From Atrichornis clamosus (lineage: Eukaryota; Chordata; Aves; Passeriformes; Menuridae): DNA of 64,000 bases. Position numbers and translations under genes: made by a program. Shown here in pieces: positions 1 to 13,539 of the stretch. How positions within the stretch are numbered: position 1 is the first letter of the stretch; every line of letters starts with the position of its first letter. The stretch covers positions 1 through 64,000 of the forward strand of contig WBMZ01000387.1 of NCBI GenBank assembly GCA_013400975.1, read 5' to 3'. Below the pieces are notes generated by a model. That model did not search any database. It had not been told where the DNA came from and was given only the letters and a program-made list of their open reading frames with translations.

Positions 1-444
1 CTGGGTCCGAGGCCCACTTCCTCCATGTCTGGTGAGAGCAGGAAAAGCGACTCTGCGGGGGGAAGGAGGGAGGGTCACAGTGCGGGCTGGGCTGGGGGCT
101 GCAGTGGTGGAACAGCACAGTGAGGCTCCGGCAATGCTATTATGGCTCTGTCTGTCCCAGAGGTCATGACTGAAGGACAACTAACAAACAACAATAACGA
201 CAACAACAACAAGGACAACAAAAATGCTGGGCACTCCTAAAAATGCGCAGCTACAGTAGGATACATTTCACTTAACCCTTTCAATATTGGTGGCTGGAGT
301 GTCACCTGTTGCCGGCAACAGGAGCCATATGGAGAAATTCCAGCTGCCAGAATTAAAGGGGTTAGATTACTGATATGAAATTTAGACACACACCTCAAGT
401 CTTCAAGCATCAACCCCAAAATCTCAGGAAGAATTTCTTTTTTT
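1..444. other. Sequence beyond the RREB1 3' end, no gene seen
   Basis: This stretch contains an A/C-rich simple stretch (AACAACAATAACGACAACAACA-like) at about 185-222 and a T-run at 437-452. In other vertebrates SSR1 lies convergently downstream of RREB1, so its 3' UTR could approach here. I see no signal that supports it in these bases. Confidence 0.5.
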
Positions 445-460
445 TTTTTTTTAAATTAAT

Positions 461-500
461 TTTATTTATTTTTAACATGTCGTATATCTGTAGGTTTATT
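461..500 (-). promoter_or_regulatory. RREB1: Poly(A) signals of RREB1
   Basis: On the minus strand there is an AATAAA at 495-500 and overlapping copies (AATAAATAAA) at 461-470. Cleavage 10-30 nt downstream would fall at about 435-455. A genomic run of about 16 A (minus strand) begins there, so oligo-dT-primed cDNA ends in this run could be internal priming. Confidence 0.6.
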
Positions 501-970
501 ACCAGTAGTACTTCCTTGCTCTAGAACATGACAGTAGCAAGACGAGGGTAAGGCTCGCACTTCTCTCTTGCTTTCGACTGGAAGACGGAATAACTTTGCT
601 CTGTGAGTGACGCAGGCTGTCACCGGTGCGATGGCAGCGAGGTCACCGCGGCACTCGCGGTGCCTCTCTCGCGCACCCGCGGGGCCCCGCTCCGCACACT
701 CGCACCCACGCACGCACCCCGCCACGAGTGGGATGTGCCCCTGGGCAGGGGGGACGATACCTCGCTGGCCTCCACGGGACTCTCCGGGCAGAGGAAGGGT
801 TTCTTTGAAAGTACAGTAGAAGAGCTGCAACAACAGGAGGAGGAGCTGGTGAAAGCGTTAAGTCAAAAACACTCCGAGACGGGATCCAGGCTGCGCTACG
901 CATCTCCGGGGGCAAATATTGCCCATTGGCTTCTGCTGACTGCAGAGACAAGCGAACTGATGGATTTATA

Positions 971-1004
971 AAATAATAATAAAATAATAATAATAATAAT
1001 AATA
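971..1004. repeat. (ATA)n microsatellite in the 3' UTR
   Basis: Interrupted AAT/ATA trinucleotide repeats run for about 34 bp on the plus strand. In the RREB1 transcript this reads as UUA/UAU repeats, an AU-rich tract. Confidence 0.8.
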
Positions 1005-1771
1005 TACTGAAGCAAATCAAACATATGTAACAGCGGGTGCATAATTTCCATAGGTTACGTTGCTATGTAACTCTTCTCTGTATACACGCTCAGTCCGTGA
1101 TGGCCAGAAAAACCCCCTAGGATTCAGAAGACCATTTCTAATGCTGAAAAAGTGGAAACAAGCATGAGGTTGAAATTCATTGTGTTTCCTGCTTTTGGCT
1201 TGAACCACTTTTAACACCTTCAACTGCCACGTTGTTCAGGCCTGGAACAGGCTTAATGCTCCACCATGTGGCAAATGCAAGAACATCTACTGAGGAAAAA
1301 AAACCAATAAATCAACGTCTCCTCTGCATCTCTGACTATTTCATATGAAATTCACATCATTTTTCTTCCAGTTATTGGCTATGGTATCCAAGGGCCTCCC
1401 ACCCCACTGCCCCCATTTCCAGCTCAGAGAACAAACACAGCGACTATCACAGATATACAAGAACAAGCTCACACACACCAATACAAAAGGTAACATTAAT
1501 GCTTAAATGAAAAAGGGTCCTCTCCAAATAATTTTTTAAAATATTAAAATCATTTTTGAAAAAATCTATAATACCAAAAGATCTAATAAAGTAGTAAGGC
1601 ACTCAAATCAGTATATACTGTAGTCTCTTGCATTATTATACTGAAAGGCATATGGCACCACGTCCAGTCTGCCATACTCTCCCCGTAGCTGTAGGTTGCT
1701 CTTCCAAAACAAGTCTCCAGAAACCTTGCCCTGCTGGCTTCAGTTTGCCTGCTGGGATGGGTCTAAGCAGG

Positions 1772-2277
1772 TCATTCAACCCCCAAGAGCTGAGGCGCAC
1801 TGTCTGCAGAGGCCAGGATGTGATTCATGGGAGACGGCGCGTTGTGCATCTCCAGCAAGTCTTGGATGAAGCCCGAGGGCCTCTCGTGCTCGGAGCTACC
1901 CCGCGGTTCCTGGTCTTTTGCCACCTGTTTCTGCGCGCTCTTGGTGGGCTCTGCGAGGCAGGCGCCGCTCCTCTCCTCTCCGCAGGGGGAATCCATGACC
2001 ATGCCGGCCAGGGGCTCGTTCCGGCTCCCCACCAGGGATGTATGGCTACCGACGCCCCCCGCGGAGTCGCACTCGCTTTCGGAGATGGGGTTGGCGCCGC
2101 TGTGGCTGGACTCATTCTCACTGTCTTCTCCACACCTCGACTGCGTCTCCTCCTTGTCGCTCTCCTTCCCATGGTTTCGGGCATTTTTGACTTTCTGGTG
2201 GATACGCTGGTGACGGACCAGGCTGTGCTTCAGAGTGAAGGTCCGCTCGCAGGTTTGACACTTGTAAGGTCTCTCAC
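1772..2277 (-). CDS. RREB1: RREB1 terminal coding exon J (zinc finger 15, C terminus)
   Basis: Two bases plus 167 codons and a TGA at 1772-1774. The acceptor is AATTCTCTTCCAG. The first residues (GERPYKCQTCERTF, then HSLVRHQRIH) form the canonical TGERPYKC linker and finger 15, which with finger 14 makes an adjacent C-terminal pair. The rest is Ser/Glu-rich and probably disordered (DSENESSHSGANPISESE). The end SADSAPQLLGVE resembles the recalled human end ASQLVGME. The exon is CpG-rich, which produces long spurious ORFs on the opposite strand. Confidence 0.95.
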
Positions 2278-4762
2278 CTGGAAGAGAATTACAACACAGA
2301 GTCAGCCGTAAGGTCACACACGCACCTCCCTCTTCTCTCAAGCAGCATGAAACACTCTCCTCTTTGGAAATCCAGGATCTACATCAAATGTGGATGTCGT
2401 ATTTGTGCAGAGTTTTTGCTTCTGTACTAGTAAACTAGCTGATGGAGTGCAAGCAGGAATACAGGCACAAATGGAATATCAAAACTAAGTGTCTTGAGAC
2501 AGCTACAAGCCTGGCAAGGCCCTGCACTAAGGAGGGAGGAAGACCACAAGCACCAGGTGCTCACTACCATCCTGTCTAATTTAGTCAGCAACTTTTCTGG
2601 AAAAAGTTTGCAGCTGACCTCTGGAACTCAAAAGCCTTTGTGAAACCAGCCCACCACACAGCTGCCTGCTGCAGGTCAGCCCCAGATACATATGGAGAGA
2701 GAGAATACTTTCCTAAGCATGAACTCATGGGAAAACAAAGCAACCAGAGCCCCACAGACAAAATTCCCCCAAGTCCCGATCAAGCACAGTGCCCCAAGGT
2801 GCTGTCTACGCTGAAGAACGGAAGGTCTCACCCCAACCTGTCCTCCCTCTCCAGCTGCGCCCCTTACAGACTTTTCAGTGCTGCAATTCCACCAAGACAC
2901 CATCTTGTGCCAAGGAGCATCAGAACGAGACACCTGTGGCTCACTGCTCACTCGTAATAATGCGTGGGATCATTAAAAGAAAACCAAGGACAAACTTGCG
3001 GTGGGTGGCTGCGATGTGCAAGTAGATTCTGCTGTCCCTGGGAAGCCTGATGCTCCTTAGAAATGCTTCTCTCCAGTGCTCTGCTCAGGCACCAGCTACC
3101 AAGGGAGGGTACAGTTCTTCAGGAGCATTTTTGGCCAACAGCCTTTGCCAATCTGGCACTCAGCTGTGGCTGATGCAGCACTGTGGCTCACCCTGCACTT
3201 GGGCAGGCAGCACCAGAGCATCCCACAACTACTTGCTGAGAAGAAGCCTGCACTGGGAGAATGAATAGATTTTCAGCCCAATTGCCATGCAGAAGGTAGG
3301 CAGAGGTTTCTGGCACACTTCAGTGTGTCCCAAACATTCCTCTTGTGAGTAAACGAATTCCAAAACCTTACTGGTATCTTTAAAAACCCGCATACATTAA
3401 AACTGAAGTATTAGCAATGCGTAACCTGACAGTATTTGTCAATACAGTTGAACAAGTGGGAAGAGACAAGGAGGAGAGTCAACTCACAGCATGTGCAAAC
3501 TCCTTAGCTGAAAATACTTTGATCTGATAGTGGGGATAGGTCGTAGCTACATTTATTAAATTTGAAGAAAGCACTGTCCCAGGTTCCTGTTCCACACTTA
3601 TTCTATTTTAAAATGTCCTTCAGTGTCAAATGAGAAAGAGAAATAAACAGGAAAAAATCAAACTGACAAGGCCCGCGTAGGCCAGCCTGCAATTAAAAGA
3701 ATTAAAATAGAGGGTATCGGAATCTCCATGGGTACAAAACATTTGGGGGTAAAGCTCAGTACTTTAGATACTAGCATTTTCCCAAAGATTCTGCACTAGG
3801 CACAAGAATGGGACCTGTCCCCTGTCTCACTTGTGGCTTAATGCCAGAAGAAAACAGGTCAGTTTTGCACTCGATAGGTGAATATTTATGATTTATAAGG
3901 GTTGAAGTCTAGTTCAGACACTACTCTTTGGTGTAGTTTACTAAAAATCACTGTCAATTACAGCACAAATATTTTGTTAATTGCAAAGATCTTGTCTTCA
4001 CCAGAGAGCACCTTCAAAAGATACAAAATGTCAAACTGCACTAGTTTTCCCACCTCAAAGCAGTTTGCTGGCAGGTAAAATGCATAATTAATAAGGATGA
4101 ATTATTAATTCACCTTTGAGCTGGCTCATAGCTTCATCTCATTTGCAAGGCACTGCTGCAATCTGCATATGACATAAAGAATCCCACTGCCCAGTCAAGT
4201 CACTGGGCAAGCATTTCCCTACCTTTGTTCCACCTTCCCTGCCCAAGTGCCCACTTCACCTTGCACCCAAGCAGCAGATCATGCACATCACCAGCACGTT
4301 ACCTATACTAGGCTCAGATAATCAGACAAAACCAGACTCTCCCTCTCAACTTTCACTCAAGAGATGAAGTCTTGTCACATACTGACAAGTTTCTCCACTG
4401 CTTGTCAAAATATTGGGAAGAGGTAAAGCCACGCACAGATTTTAAGAAGGGAGTCAGAAGCTGGATAGAACAACTGCCCGGGGATCTCCACACTGCCCTC
4501 ACCTCTGAACTCTGCAAGCAATCATGGGGGAAAACAGTTTGGGAATTGAAGGTAAGGCAGTGGCGGCAATTCCTGCTCCCTGCATAGACTTTGTATGCGG
4601 CATGGAGGACTGGGGCAGAGAAGACACCTTGCAGATACCTGTAGGACTAAAAGCAGTGTCTCCAACCTCTAGTGCCGCAGAAATCGTGCACCTCCAGAGC
4701 AGAGGCCTCAGGCTGATGGCAGACCTGCTCATGGTCTGCTCTGCCCTCAAGCCTCCTCTTAC
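2278..4762 (-). other. RREB1: Intron I-J
   Basis: 2.5-kb intron with GT (minus) at its 5' end next to exon I and AG next to exon J. I see no coding exon, RNA gene or recognisable transposon in it. Confidence 0.8.
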
Positions 4763-5509
4763 CTGTATGAGACCGCATATGTCGCGTCAGATCTTGCAGA
4801 GACCAGAAACGCTTGTTGCACACAGTACAGACTTTCTTTCTTTTGTCTGCTTTTGCAGTACTCTTAGCCCCATCAGTCTTTGGTTTTTTGTCATCACTGC
4901 TCTTCTCAGTGGACTTTCTCTCTGTGCCTTCCCCCTCAGAGATGCTTTCGCTCTCTTCATTCTCCTTTCCTGTTGCCTCACAGTCCACAGGAGACTCCAC
5001 TACCTTCAAGTCCAACGGAGACTCTTCCTGCTCAAGACCAGAGTCCTGCATCGAGGGAGCTCCTGCATCATCCTGAATGCTTTTGCTTTCATCCTCACTG
5101 CTCCTTTCATCCTTTCTGTCCTCATGAATGTGGGCCTTTTTGTGACGGCTAAGAGTGCCAGCAAACTTGAAGGTTTTGCCACAAATGTCACAGGCATGTT
5201 TCCTTTCAGTCTGAGAACTGCTGCCTGCACTCTGGTCACTCTCTGCCAGCTTGAAGTCCATTAATTTGCTGGCAAAATTGAGGTCAAGACTTTTGTTACT
5301 TACAGAATCTTCCTCAGGGCCCTCTTCATATCCATCCACTTTTTCTTCGGCATCCTCTTCTGCCAGAAGGGAGTCAGCCTTTTGCTCCTCCTTGGGGCCA
5401 CGCTCACTCTCTGGTAGCTCTGTCATTTCCTCTGACTGTTCCTTCTCGCAGTAGGTCAGGTTCAAGACTTTGTTTCCTGTAGCTAGTGTCTCTGCATCAG
5501 CCTGGCTGT
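4763..5509 (-). CDS. RREB1: RREB1 coding exon I (acidic region, zinc fingers 13 and 14)
   Basis: Two bases, 248 codons and one base (joined residues 1226-1473), phase 1 at both ends. The acceptor is GTTTCCTTGCAG and the donor is CATACAG|GTAAGA. It begins DSQADAETLATGNK (the Asp is completed by the last base of exon G). A strongly acidic, probably disordered segment follows (EEGPEEDSVSNKSLDLNFAS). Next come finger 13 (HACDICGKTFKFAGTLSRHK...), another acidic/Ser-rich stretch with a PLDLK motif (5004-5018), a Lys-rich segment (DKRKKVC), and finger 14 (VCTVCNKRFWSLQDL...HMRSH). Direct G-to-I splicing is required because the intervening exon is dead. Confidence 0.95.
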
Positions 5510-8500
5510 CTGCAAGGAAACACAGAGAAACTTTCAGTGGGGTGCCCTCTGATAATTCCCAACTACCAGCAGCAAGGCCGCACACGGACCCAGGAGCATT
5601 GCTTCTGATCTGCTTCTCCTATCTGTGACCCAGGCCAATAACTTACAGCTGAAAAGAGATCAAAACACCACAGAACCCAATTAACAAGATGATGAAAAAC
5701 CTGTAACAAAATGCTTTCTCTTCCAAAATACACTCACAATCTCAGCAGTTTCTTGAAATCATTTTTAATATAATCACTTTTACCAGAGAATGCAAAATGC
5801 TGAGACACCAAAGAAGAGCTGAGGTCAATACTATCACAAATAAACCATTCCAGAGACACATGGGTATATTACTAATGAACTCATGTATTAAAAATATGAA
5901 CATAGATCGAAATAATACACACCCACATAATAATCAAACTTATTTTTGTGTAGCAGGAAATGCCTTTCAAAGGGAATGTAAAGGCCTCATGCAACCAACT
6001 GGTACATTAAATGTGAGCGGTTAGTGCAGACAGTAACACAGAAGTTGGCTTTAAAAGTCGCATATACACCACAAAAGCAAAAGATATGGAAGTCTGTCCA
6101 TACCTGGGTCTCTGATATGCCACTTGGACCCAAAACATAAAGCCAAGAGGCAATAACAGGCTTTGCTGTATCACAGTTACCCCACAAGAAGGCAAAAATG
6201 ACTGAAATGTGGTCCTTAATGGAGTCCTCTGCTTCCCTACCTGTCTGTAGCATTAATGTTGCTGAAGATATATAATGTGTGTCCAAAATATTAAACCAGG
6301 TAAGGTGCTTGAGAACAGAGGGCTGGAGCTGTACCCCTTCCAAGCTCTACACAAATAGTGTACTTGTAAATAGGAAATAAGCTGAGCTGGCTCTGGAGGC
6401 CAAAGCTGCTGCTGCTGCACAGCATGTAACTGCATCCCCAGTTCCACTTTCACAGGAATTGTTCCAGGACATGAACTTTGGAAGTTGTGCTTTCTGAAAG
6501 TTGAAACTTTGCTTTAAGCTCTCTACCCCACCTACTTTTTACTGACAGCATGCAGCCAAGGCAGCCCACAACCTACGAAGCATTTCAACATTCATCTGTA
6601 GCCCAATAGCTGCTGAGTAACTACGGGGATTTGGAAACTCCAGAAGAGCAGTTTAAGTTCTCTGTTTGCCATAGTACAACATGTACTTGTCTCCAAATTG
6701 CCTAGATTTCCTATTACAGGCATTCTTTTCCTATGCAAGGAGTAAAAACAGAAGATAAGAAGATAGTTCTCAGGCACTTATTAGTTTGAATGTAGTCTTG
6801 CAACACGACTTGCACTGACCCCATCTCCTCTCACTAGTGATAATAAATGGCCATTAAACAAATGTCAAAGCATAGCAGTATTTCTGGTGATAGTGAATGA
6901 TCACTTAGTAGCGTATAATCCTTGATACACTTTTTCTTGGGGGAGTGTAAGGGGGAGAAGTGACCTATCAAAAAAATTAATCTCACCTTTTAATCAAAAC
7001 AGACCTGTTTACGTAGACAGTGGATTACACAAAGTTCATTGCTCATCTAATTATCTGCCCGTTAAAACACGCAAGCAAGCCAGCCATAATATGTGTATAA
7101 TGCTACAGAAATTGAGGATGGAGATGTCTGAAGGCAGATGTGGGCTGCCCTGTCTCACCCCCTGCGAAGTCAGGAAATGCTCCCCTGATGGGATATGTGT
7201 TAGGCCAAAGAAAGGCTGCCAGCACAGCACAGAGGGGGTTCATTAGGGAGTGGGGCAGGAAACCATGTGAGCTGTGTTAGGATGGAGATGAGTGAAGAGC
7301 ACAAGGAGACCAAGATGGGAGAAAGCTCCTCTTTATAGTACCCAGGGAGACATTCTGTAACTCCTTCCCGACCAAAAAGAAGACAGTGGATGCAGAGTGA
7401 GTTTTTTCCTGTTTTTTCAACAGGAAGTATCAGGAGCAGTGTCACCGAGGAGAATATCCACCAGTAGCACTCAAGGTAAGAGCAAGTCAGTGTGTCTTAA
7501 AACTCTCAATACAGAAGTCCCAACTCTGCCATTCAACATGTCATATATCATGCATGATTTTCCAATTTTTCCTTAACTTTTTCTTCTTCTGCTTGTAGTA
7601 TTTCCAAAAATATATTGTTTTGCTTATTGTATACTCATTCTTCAGTGAACTGTACTCAAACCCTGTCTTCTTTCCTCTGCTCTGCCCTGGGCCCCTTCCC
7701 AGCTCTTACTCTGTTCTCGCACGGCTGGCTCACAACTACGTTTTCCTGTTCCCAAGAGAAAGCACTTCAAGGGATAGGTGGCCCACAGGTAAGTGATGTA
7801 CTGGCACAAGCAAGGAGATGAGGTCAACATCAAGAAAAGCAAACTCAAGTTTAAACAACGTGCCTTCATGAAGGGCAAAGCCCATACCAGACCCTGGGAA
7901 CATGGATGCATGGAGGCTTTCTCTTCTGAAGCCAGCCCAGCGCCCCTGAAGGAACACATTCACACATTCAAAACTCAGGTAGTGACATAGCCAGGAACAT
8001 GCTGACACAAGTACGTGCTTGGGGGAGAGCTCTTCCTCCTCACCTGCACAAACCAGACCTGCCCTTTTCCTTGTTGAGAAGGGAGTTTCACAGGCCCCTT
8101 ATGAAGCTTCATGCACGCGCTTCACATGAAGCAGGAGTTCCTGATTAGCTGAGCTGCTCTGTGGTTATCCCCAACCTGTGCAGTTGGTTTTGCAGCTGGT
8201 GAAAATGTGAGCTGCTTTGCACAAATCCTGGTTATTAGGGGATGGGTGAGAATCTGCCCAGCTCTGCTTCCGATGAAATGGAATAGCAGGAGAGCTGGGA
8301 AGGTGCATGGTAAACACAACGGTCATGAAGACAATTGTGCCAGGTCTGGTGTGGGATTTCTCCTGCAGTGCAAGGGGTGGCTGCAAGGGTAGTCCTGCAC
8401 TGGCAGCTGCTTCATCCACTCCAGCAGAGGTTAGGCCTGTTTTTTTCCTTCCTACATGCCTATCGCAGCGACAGAAACCCTGCTGGGCATACAACTCCAG

Positions 8501-11500
8501 CAGGCTTGTATCTTACACAAGGAGGAGGATTTTGACTGAGCCTTCAAATCTGGGCAAACATCCCCTCCAGTGAGACTGAGCTCCTTTCAGATGGGTAATT
8601 CCCATCTCCAGAATCTGGCTGATTTGTGTTGCAGAGCAGTCACTTGATTTCAGGCAGTGAAGGAAACAGGATGCACGGGAAAGGCCTGCTGTTTCTTTTG
8701 CCCTTTTCCTGTCTTTCACTTACTAAGGCTGTAAAATGCTTTCCGGTCCATTTGTTATCCAACAGGTATTTACAGTTGGTGAATCAAAGGACAAGAGTGG
8801 AGAAATCCACTTGCTGAGGCTCCCACCCACCGCCACTTCTTCAGTAGCCATGGGAGCAGAATACGTTACCTTGTCATGTTCAACCAGAGTTTGTGTCACT
8901 CCTCCAAAATGAAGAGAAGAAGGTGACATTACTTGATGATGTCAATCCTGACACCAGAGTAAAAAAATATGTGCAAGGTAAGGGAGAGAGAGGAGAAGAG
9001 CACAGAGGTAAGGATGTATGGGAGAAGGCAACACAAAACAACCACTGGAAACTCAGCTGCTGTGTCGTCAGCTCCTGGGAAAAAAAAACCTTCTCATAAG
9101 ATGTGTTCACAAGCAAAACCTCAAGGACTCCATCTGAGAATCCAAAAACTTTTCCGCTTGCATGAAAGAAACCACTATATAGATGTAGCCAAAATCATTT
9201 TTCCTTCAAACTGTGGAAAGAAAAGACTGTTTGCTGAAGTCTATTTACAAATCAAGTTACAGACTTTGGTCAGCCCAGTCAGAAGAAACCACTTTATCTT
9301 TTATAGGTGGCAAGAAAGAGAAAGAGGAGGGAACTGCCTTACTACATATGCAAACCAAATTATGAAGAGAGATGCCAAATGTGGAAAATTTCAGATAAAA
9401 GAGCAGATACAGATCAAGGTGGGGAGCTTGTTGGCTTGATTATTTTTTCCCCTGGTTTTCTCTTTTCCTGGAACTATGGTGGAACAGAGAGTTGTGCTTG
9501 AGATGCTGAGGAATTATTAGATAAAACGGTGTGTAATGAAAACTATTTTGTGGCTAAAGCAAGTGTTTATTGACAAATATTCCTGACATCCTAAGAGAAG
9601 TGTTAGAAAACCCATCACATAAATAATCCTTGAAACTGGAGCAGAGAGAGCACTGGAAATGGATATGGTACAAGCACTTGGCATTATCAGCTGCATGAGC
9701 TGACGATTTATTATTTTCCCTACATTAACTGAAATAACCCCAGCTTGTCTTACATTTTACAACAGAGGCAGCCACCACTAGGTGGTAGCAATTCTAGTAA
9801 ATTTGGGGTTTTTGGACCCACTCACACAATGCTTCTTTTCTACTTCTACCCACGAACTGGAGAACATCTTTTCACCCTGCAGAGTCAACTAGCAAAATTT
9901 ACGGCATCATCTTTGTCCATTTTTATTGTAAACATTCTAAATACTAACATTTAGCCACCTTTGCTACATTATCTGCAAACGCACAAGTTAAATATTTAAC
10001 CAGCCCACAGTTGAGAGGGTTTTGGTCATCTCTGTATGCCTTTTGAAATGAAAACATTCAGGATAGAAAAAGACTATTTACAGTAAATGGAACTGAATAT
10101 ATCTGGGGGAAAAGAAAAAACCACTTCTGTGGAAAAACACTTTTCGCCTTTGACACAAGGTATGATTCCCCAGTACCTTCAACAGAGCAGCTGAAGTCAT
10201 GAAGGAAAGTTTTCAGAGCTACCTCTGACTGCATCTACCAAGGGGGAATCTGCATTGAAGGGAGCGGGGGGAAAACCCACACTTTGAGCTTACGGTGAAT
10301 TCCAGTGCTCAGCAGAAAGGCAGTCTGATGTAGAGCTGACAATACAATCAGCAAGCTATATACCATCCCCTCAGCACCTTCACACAACAGCTCTAGCACT
10401 CAGGCCAATACACAGCATCAAGTAATTCCTGCCTTACCCTGAGCTGTGGCTCTAGAGCAGCTACTAAACACTGCCTGACACTGAAAGCAGTTTCAAGCCC
10501 TTTATCTTCTAGGAAATACCCACAAACATAGTTCAGAGGTACAGAAAGTTAGAACAGCTTGCAAAATGTCCCCTACTGAACCCACAGCTCACATGATTTC
10601 TGGAGGGATCACAGTGCGGCAGACATCTAGAGCAAAGATGAATTCTGCTAATCGGAAAATTCACTGTTGAGTATACTTACTTTGTAAATATTTGCCTAGT
10701 TAGCACAGAGCAGTTGTGTTCGACCCTCTCACATTACAGGCAACTCTTTACGAAAGGGATCTTTCCTTAGCAATTTCTCTTTTTCTATTATGTAAGAGAT
10801 AATCCCTTACCCCATTCCTATCCCACATCTCTTCTCTGTCAACTGTGTTTTGTTGCAAGAAGGGAGCATTCAGACAGCCCTAAGGAGACAGAAGCAGGGT
10901 TGCTTTAACATGCCAAAAGTGGGCAATGCATTAAGCTGCTCCACAGTTTCCTTGTATGCCTCTCTGCCAGTACAGTTTTTCCCGATCTGAGTGCTGTGAG
11001 CCAGGCAGAATGTCCTTAGTTCGTTTCTGGTGCTTTAGACCACTCTCCTCCTCTCCATGCAGCAAGGATATATGCAAGTCCCATCACTTACACAGCCTCC
11101 TCATCTCTGAATCCTATTCAAAACCACCATCCTGTTTTTGTTTTGGTTTAAAACAAGACCAAAAGAAACGCTCTATAAACTTGTTCCCAGTGACACTCTA
11201 TTGAACTGCACTTCCTGTCTTACACCTCATCTTAAAGCTTTGCTTTATTTATGGCTGACCAAACACTATCCAAGCATCCCCCTTCATTCCTTTTCCTTCT
11301 GGCACACAGTGAAATCCAGATGACTACTCACTTCCAAGAACAGTCCTCACAAGGACTCTGCATGTGAGCCCCGAGTGTGCTACTTGCCTACCTTTAAAAG
11401 CCAGCACAAGAAGAGAAACCACCCCATTTTAAACTAAGCCACAGTTTCAAGTTGTTAATTTACTTCCGTGGATTTGGAAATCCCTTTTTCTTGGACAACA

Positions 11501-13539
11501 GAGGGAGACCACAAGTCCAAAGCTGTTGAATGTTTCTGACCCATAATTAAACATCACTTGGCAAAGGCAGTTCTAAACGCTAAGATGTGCTAAAAAGCGC
11601 ACGCGGTAACTAAAACTGTGCACACTGTTGGATCTGGGCTCCCTCCCTTTTGCTGACTAAAGCTGCTATTTGAAGACACAAAGCATTGACGGCAAAGCCA
11701 ATTTCAACAGCATCTATCCCAGTGCCTCCCAGAAGATGCTGCCAGCTCCACACCTCAGCTGCATCAATGTGTTCTTTTAGGGCTGTACCGCCAGACAGAT
11801 CCGGGAACTGATCTCATGACTGCCAGTCCCTCCCCTTGCCCTTTTAATTTTTTTGGGCAGCTGGGTCAGCTACAGCTGCAGGGATGAACAGTTGGGAACA
11901 GGTCGAGCCAGTACTGCCAATAAGTGCTTTGTGTTATCCAACCATGGCCCAAGGCTCTGTCTGCCAGGGGCAGGTCGAACCACTCTGACCAGCCCAGTGC
12001 CGGCTGCTGAGAACAATCTACCTTCCACCAAAGTCCTACCCATCCTACGTGCTGCACCAGCGCTCGCCCGAGCAGCTTTAGAAGTGCTTGCCTCCTCACC
12101 CCACCCAACAGCTGAGCTGTTTTAAGACCCCTCTGACTATAAGGAAAGTCTTCAACCGACTCAAGCAGGACACTTCAGTTTCATTCCGCTGTGAAAATTG
12201 TCAGAGGTGAGCACTTTCAGAGCCCTTTCTGCAGACTTTTGTTCTATGAGGGGATCATGTCATAACATGAGTCTTCCTCTCTCACACCGTAGCCATCTGT
12301 TGTCTGCACAGGCAGGATGAGCCCACGTGACACCCCAGATAGTGTGCTGCAGCCCTCTGAAGTTACAGGCTGTTAACATGGTAACAAGGCAACTTAGTCT
12401 CTTCATGATAGGCAAGATCAAATCATGTCGTAACAGGTCCCCAGCATGGCAGACTGCAATGCCAGACTGGTACTGAGACCTGTATTACCACATGTGAATC
12501 ACTGCAAGGCAACCTGCCCTATTAGAAGAAGAAGAAGAAAGGATGAGAGAGGCTAGCAAGGCAGCAAACTTTCCCAAACAAATCGGTGCATGGAGATGTA
12601 AAAGGAAAATCCTGTGCACACTGTGAGCAATCTGATCAGCAGCTACCCTGAGGTTGAGAGTAATAACTCATTTGTAATTTTAACTACCCTGATGCACAGA
12701 GCCAACTTCTTGCTGCTTTTAGGTTTGTTACCATCAATTCTCCCGTGAAACCAACTCAAGGTGACACAAAGTGACGCTGTCTGTACTGGAGGTGTGAATA
12801 ACTTACAGCAGCAGCTCCCTTGTGCAAGCAGTTTGCAGGCAAGGGACATGTACCACCATCTGCTGAGCTTCCTTCTTGCACCCATCCCATTTGGTCAGCA
12901 CATTAAACCCAGAGTGAGATGCTCACTCTTGGTTTTGTGTCAGCTTCTCCTTTCTGGCTAAATGCCCCTCACCTGCCTAAAATGAAGCCTTGCATGATCT
13001 GACAGTCAATCTCTTTCGCTACTCTCAAGACAGAGGGGACAATGTGATGGCAGGCAAGCTTCAATGGAGATTAATACAAGGTAAAACAATCCAAACCGTG
13101 CCTACGTGATGCTGAATATGGTACTGGTAGGAGGACTCAAAGCCATTGCTGACATCTCTCCAGGATCACTGGCTTGCCCTGCAGCAGCAGCAGTCAAATT
13201 AAAGCCAGACTGCATCAGCAGGTTCAGAAAGCAATCGGAGGGATTTGAAGACAGCAGCTCCATAAACAGGTAGTAAAGGGAGCGGGCAGGGATGTGCCCT
13301 CAAACAACCAACCCTAATGAAGCAGTTGCGGATGCTGATAGATCTTTAAGAGTAACAGCCTGGAGGAAGTGGCCAGGTCCCCATGCTCACACTAAATAGC
13401 ATATCCTACTGCTACCACTGGAGACAGCAGTACCACAGCTCTAACGTGGCAGGGCACTTCCCACATCCTTATGTCTGCAGCGTTCAGCCCGACAAAATAC
13501 AACTTGGGCTTGCTGTTCTCAACAGCCAGGAAAAAGTGC

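Larger units (their letters stand above)
445..1771 (-). other. RREB1: RREB1 3' untranslated region
   Basis: This stretch runs from the stop codon to the likely poly(A) site, about 1.3 kb. No coding frame fits the gene. It contains an (ATA)n run at about 971-1004, which is an AU-rich tract in the transcript, and a CpG-dense block at about 605-780. The exact 3' end is inferred from the poly(A) signals and could differ by tens of bases. Longer alternative ends beyond position 1 cannot be excluded. Confidence 0.6.

Noticed and set aside
1628..2311. Long plus-strand open frame of 227 codons over the last exon
   Set aside because: It is the antisense shadow of RREB1 exon J in CpG-rich sequence; the minus frame carries finger 15 and matches the family.
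4647..4762. Continuation of exon I into RRLEGRADHEQV...
   Set aside because: This is read-through past a strong GT donor; finger 15 follows in frame only after splicing to exon J.
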